Assembly (NCBI GenBank): GCA_040758525.1
Contig: JBFLVQ010000367.1
Location: forward strand, 1-9,427
Direction of reading: 5' to 3'
DNA from: JBFLVQ01 sp040758525
GTDB taxonomy: Bacteria; Acidobacteriota; Blastocatellia; Chloracidobacteriales; JADJPF01
Length of the DNA: 9,427 bases
In this document: positions 6,987-9,427 of the stretch, piece after piece
How positions within the stretch are numbered: the first letter of the stretch is position 1
Layout: each line of letters begins with the position of its first letter
Notes under the pieces: generated by a model
Told to the model about the DNA's origin: nothing
Databases searched by the model: none
What the model saw: the letters and a program-made list of their open reading frames with translations, nothing else
Translations under genes and position numbers: made by a program

Positions 6987-7251
6987 ATACTCACTTAACA
7001 TCGACCTAAATTACTCTCCTCCTTAATATAACACTTGAAATCAGGAAATTACTGTATAGTTAGTATCCAATTTCTGATATTGCCAGTTTTCTTCTGGAAA
7101 TCCTCTGATAAGAGCTTAAAACATTGTATTCACGATAGTTATTTGAATTATCGAAATTTCTCAAGAGGGAAAATGGAACTAAAGTTGCAATGGTCTGACC
7201 ACTAATCTTATTACCTATTAATTATTCTTAAGGAGAGATAAGTAAAGAATG

Positions 7252-7256
7252 AGGAG
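7252..7256 (+). promoter_or_regulatory. Ribosome binding site deciding the 7264 start
   Basis: AGGAG lies 7 nt before the ATG at 7264, ideal spacing. An in-frame ATG at 7249 has AAGGAG (7230-7235) 13 nt upstream, which is less favourable and would add five residues (MRSAQ). The 7264 start also gives a standard signal-peptide n-region (MSKKR). Confidence 0.65.
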
Positions 7257-7263
7257 CGCGCAA

Positions 7264-9427
7264 ATGAGCAAGAAACGGGTGATATTGCTAGTGCTCTGCT
7301 GCTGGTTAGTAGTGGTAGGAGGTAGTAGCAAGATCATTGATAGTGGTGTTAAGGCAGATAATGATCAGCAAGATTCCCAACAATCGAAGGGCAAGATCAG
7401 GCCACAAGCAGGCAATGGTTGCGGCACAGATTTTCTTTTTGATCTGCCCTGGCGGATAGATCCAGCGACAGCATTTATTCCCATGGTGCTTGAGATTAAA
7501 GATGAGAACTACAGTTGTGGTGGACAAGGGTTAGATGTTGGTTGGGATGATCCAATGTATGTTGAGATACGCGATTTTTCTGGTGGACCCAACATAGCTG
7601 AAGAGAACCGTCCCTGGATTGCCTATGGTGGTCCTTATACAGAGGCAAACTTTGAGTCTGTATCGAATGATACCAAGTTCTTTCATTTCAAAGTGCCACG
7701 TCCCTCTTGGTGGGTGCCGGGCAACACCTACTTTATCCAAGCTAAGTTCCGTTATAAGGAGCAGGATCTATTTTTTGATGATGATGCTTATTTTCTGCAA
7801 GTACTACGTGTCTACTATGCTGCTACAAAACTGCCACGATTTGCTAATGAACCATCAGGCAATTGGTATTATGGTGACCTGCATTGGCATGGACAGTGGA
7901 CCGATAGTGAAGCTGAGTCAGGGGGCAGTTATTGGTTCTTGGCGCGTGCTGCTGATGTGATAGGGATTGACTGGTCGGTAGCTTCAGAACATGCCAGCAA
8001 CAGCACTCAGATTGGTAGTTCTGATCCTCGTGATGTAGGACCAAATGAATGGTCATATGTAAAGAGTGGCAGTGCGACCGCGAGCACTTATGGTAAGTTC
8101 AAGCTCTATCCTGCTGAAGAGATCGATGTCAAACAACAGGTCGATGCTGGTCAAAGCTTCTATTTGTATGGAGACAATAAGCGTTATCCAGCAACAGGAT
8201 CGCTTAGTGTTAAGTATCAAGATAACCGCTATGTACTTTACGACAGCGGTATTCCTAGTGACTCACCATCGCGCAATCATTTAATTGCCGTGCCTACGGA
8301 TGGAGTCTATGTTGATGGCAAGTTGGATACTTATGGTGGAGGCACAAAGTATTTAGACAACACGCTCAACACCCTCAATGGTTTCTGCTATATTGCACAT
8401 GCGCTTGCTAACAGTCCAAATAAGATCATTGGCGATATTGTGCCAGTTACTCCACGCCAACTAGAGACCTCTTTCAACTCTCCTAAGGTTTATGGCACTG
8501 AAGTATGGAATGAGGATCAAGGGCATGGCACAAATGGTGGTGAGGATATTGTCTACACGGCTGACAATGACAATGTCATTCAAGTAAATCCATTTCGTTG
8601 GAATAACACAGCAAAGGTATGGGAGTGGGAATATTCATCCTTAGGTGGTCGAGCAGAGAGAGAACGCGATATGCTTGCACACTGGATAGAGCTACTGATG
8701 AAGGGTCTACGCCAGCAGGTAAGTTGGGCAGTTAATAGCACACACTACTATCGTAAGATGTTTTTTGCCGGTGGCAGCGATAGTCATGGTGATGTTAACT
8801 ATAAATCCTATGGCAATCTTTATGATCAATTAGGAGATGGCGTACTCAGTTGGAATGCAGTTAATAGCTCAGGATTTGCTGAACCACGTAATCTTGTGCT
8901 AGCACGTTCAAATTCGCTTGCCGATATTCAACAAGCGCTCAGTAAAGGCAGGTATCTAGTAACCAATGGTCCGATCTTAGATATTGGCATTGATATGAAT
9001 AATGATGGTCTGCTTACAGAAGGAACAGATTATCGTATGGGTGACACCGCTTCACTTAATGCGCTACTCGCTGCTGGTAAGGCAAAACTTACTATAGATG
9101 GCTTCTATGAGCTAACCATACTGGTTCGCCTTAGCTCTACCGCAGAATTTGGCAGTGTAAGCGCTAACAATGTTGAAATTATTGGTCGAGATTCAGATGG
9201 TGTGGCAGTACCAGGAGTTTTGCTTAGCTCAAGTTCCACGGGCGATAGCATTAAAGCTAGTTATAAAGTACTTGTGCGTGCCAATACAAAAGGATATGGC
9301 GGATTAGAACCAGGGTGCTTTTTCTTTGCCTTGATCCGTACTCATGTAGATGGCATTACAGATCTACACGATCGCGAATTTGATGGTCTTGCCATCACCA
9401 ATCCAGTTTGGTTGCGCTTTAACAAAT
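7264..9427 (+). CDS. Exported PHP-type metallohydrolase, CehA/McbA-like (3' end beyond window)
   Basis: The frame stays open to the right edge, giving 721 codons of a longer gene. MSKKR plus a hydrophobic run (6-18) suggests an export signal. An N-terminal beta-type region (about 50-190) precedes a PHP-like metal-binding domain. Visible metal-site candidates are GDLHWH (204-209; H207, H209) with TD at 213-214, SEH (241-243), a lone H379 in CYIAHA, TEVWNE (412-417; E413), and GGSDSHGD (503-510; D506, H508). This is the pattern of CehA/McbA and related DUF3604-type metallohydrolases, some of which cleave ester or carbamate bonds; the substrate here is unknown. After the domain, KGRYLVTNGP (561-570) is typical of the family. 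DMNNDG (577-582) resembles a calcium-binding loop, and a beta-rich tail follows. SEH replaces the more common TDH motif. The gene has its own ribosome site and appears to be independent of its neighbours. Confidence 0.85.
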   Translation, partial: MSKKRVILLVLCCWLVVVGGSSKIIDSGVKADNDQQDSQQSKGKIRPQAGNGCGTDFLFDLPWRIDPATAFIPMVLEIKDENYSCGGQGLDVGWDDPMYVEIRDFSGGPNIAEENRPWIAYGGPYTEANFESVSNDTKFFHFKVPRPSWWVPGNTYFIQAKFRYKEQDLFFDDDAYFLQVLRVYYAATKLPRFANEPSGNWYYGDLHWHGQWTDSEAESGGSYWFLARAADVIGIDWSVASEHASNSTQIGSSDPRDVGPNEWSYVKSGSATASTYGKFKLYPAEEIDVKQQVDAGQSFYLYGDNKRYPATGSLSVKYQDNRYVLYDSGIPSDSPSRNHLIAVPTDGVYVDGKLDTYGGGTKYLDNTLNTLNGFCYIAHALANSPNKIIGDIVPVTPRQLETSFNSPKVYGTEVWNEDQGHGTNGGEDIVYTADNDNVIQVNPFRWNNTAKVWEWEYSSLGGRAERERDMLAHWIELLMKGLRQQVSWAVNSTHYYRKMFFAGGSDSHGDVNYKSYGNLYDQLGDGVLSWNAVNSSGFAEPRNLVLARSNSLADIQQALSKGRYLVTNGPILDIGIDMNNDGLLTEGTDYRMGDTASLNALLAAGKAKLTIDGFYELTILVRLSSTAEFGSVSANNVEIIGRDSDGVAVPGVLLSSSSTGDSIKASYKVLVRANTKGYGGLEPGCFFFALIRTHVDGITDLHDREFDGLAITNPVWLRFNK

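Larger units (their letters stand above)
6913..7263. other. 351-bp intergenic region with inverted repeats
   Basis: No gene is supported here. The stretch holds the nested inverted repeats at 6937-6986, an imperfect pair ATCAGGAAATT/AATTTCTGAT (7040-7050, 7069-7078), small stems CCAG/CTGG (7083-7097) and CTCT/AGAG (7103-7114), and an 8-bp stem with one G-T pair (CGATAGTT 7133-7140, AATTATCG 7146-7153). None is followed by a clear T-run. No good sigma-70 promoter was found, although the leader of the 7264 gene must begin in this region unless it is read through from upstream. Confidence 0.6.

Noticed and set aside
7185..7213. Promoter for the metallohydrolase gene (TTGCAA and TTATTA, 17 bp apart)
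   Set aside because: The -10 element matches the consensus at only one position.
7306..8284. Open frames overlapping the start of the metallohydrolase gene (7306-7527, 7531-7740 and 7844-8056 on minus; 7619-7960 and 8066-8284 on plus)
   Set aside because: They are shadows of the large plus-strand gene, whose frame carries intact PHP-type motifs throughout.

Overview
The window is bacterial chromosomal DNA of moderate, somewhat AT-rich composition. Genes are compact, Shine-Dalgarno sites are recognisable (AAGGAG, AGGAG, AAAGGG), and several products are exported or membrane proteins. The gene set is an NHLRC2-like thioredoxin/NHL protein, RecD2, a DUF454 membrane protein, a TPR plus DUF6624 protein and a CehA/McbA-type metallohydrolase. 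Acidobacteriota-like or similar environmental lineages would fit, but the sequence alone does not settle the phylum. No rRNA, tRNA, CRISPR array, transposase or phage gene was found.

Layout. Bases 1-431 hold no supported gene. They contain an array of three 54-bp direct repeats, each with a GC-rich mini-hairpin, preceded by a degenerate copy and a strong separate hairpin. Next come two minus-strand genes in a tight operon: a membrane-anchored thioredoxin-like/NHL-propeller protein (988-3099) and, 10 bp downstream, a small exported protein of unknown function with only two cysteines (432-977). A 172-bp divergent intergenic region (3100-3271) separates them from a plus-strand pair: recD2 (3272-5479) and a DUF454/YbaN-family membrane protein (5473-5907), whose start overlaps the recD2 stop. 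After a 96-bp gap lies an exported TPR/DUF6624 protein (6004-6912). A 351-bp non-coding stretch with inverted repeats follows, then a large exported PHP-type metallohydrolase (from 7264) that runs off the right edge.

Working together. The minus-strand operon looks like an extracytoplasmic thiol/redox or protein-folding unit: a CCINC thioredoxin-like protein next to an exported protein with one possible disulfide. RecD2 is a housekeeping DNA helicase, and its coupling to a DUF454 protein is probably organisational. The last two genes are separate exported proteins with no obvious shared pathway.

I found no convincing new multi-gene system. The most interesting points are the hairpin-bearing 54-bp repeat array, the thioredoxin/NHL protein and its two-cysteine partner, the competing hairpins at 6937-6986, and an apparent two-fold excess of GATC sites across the window.
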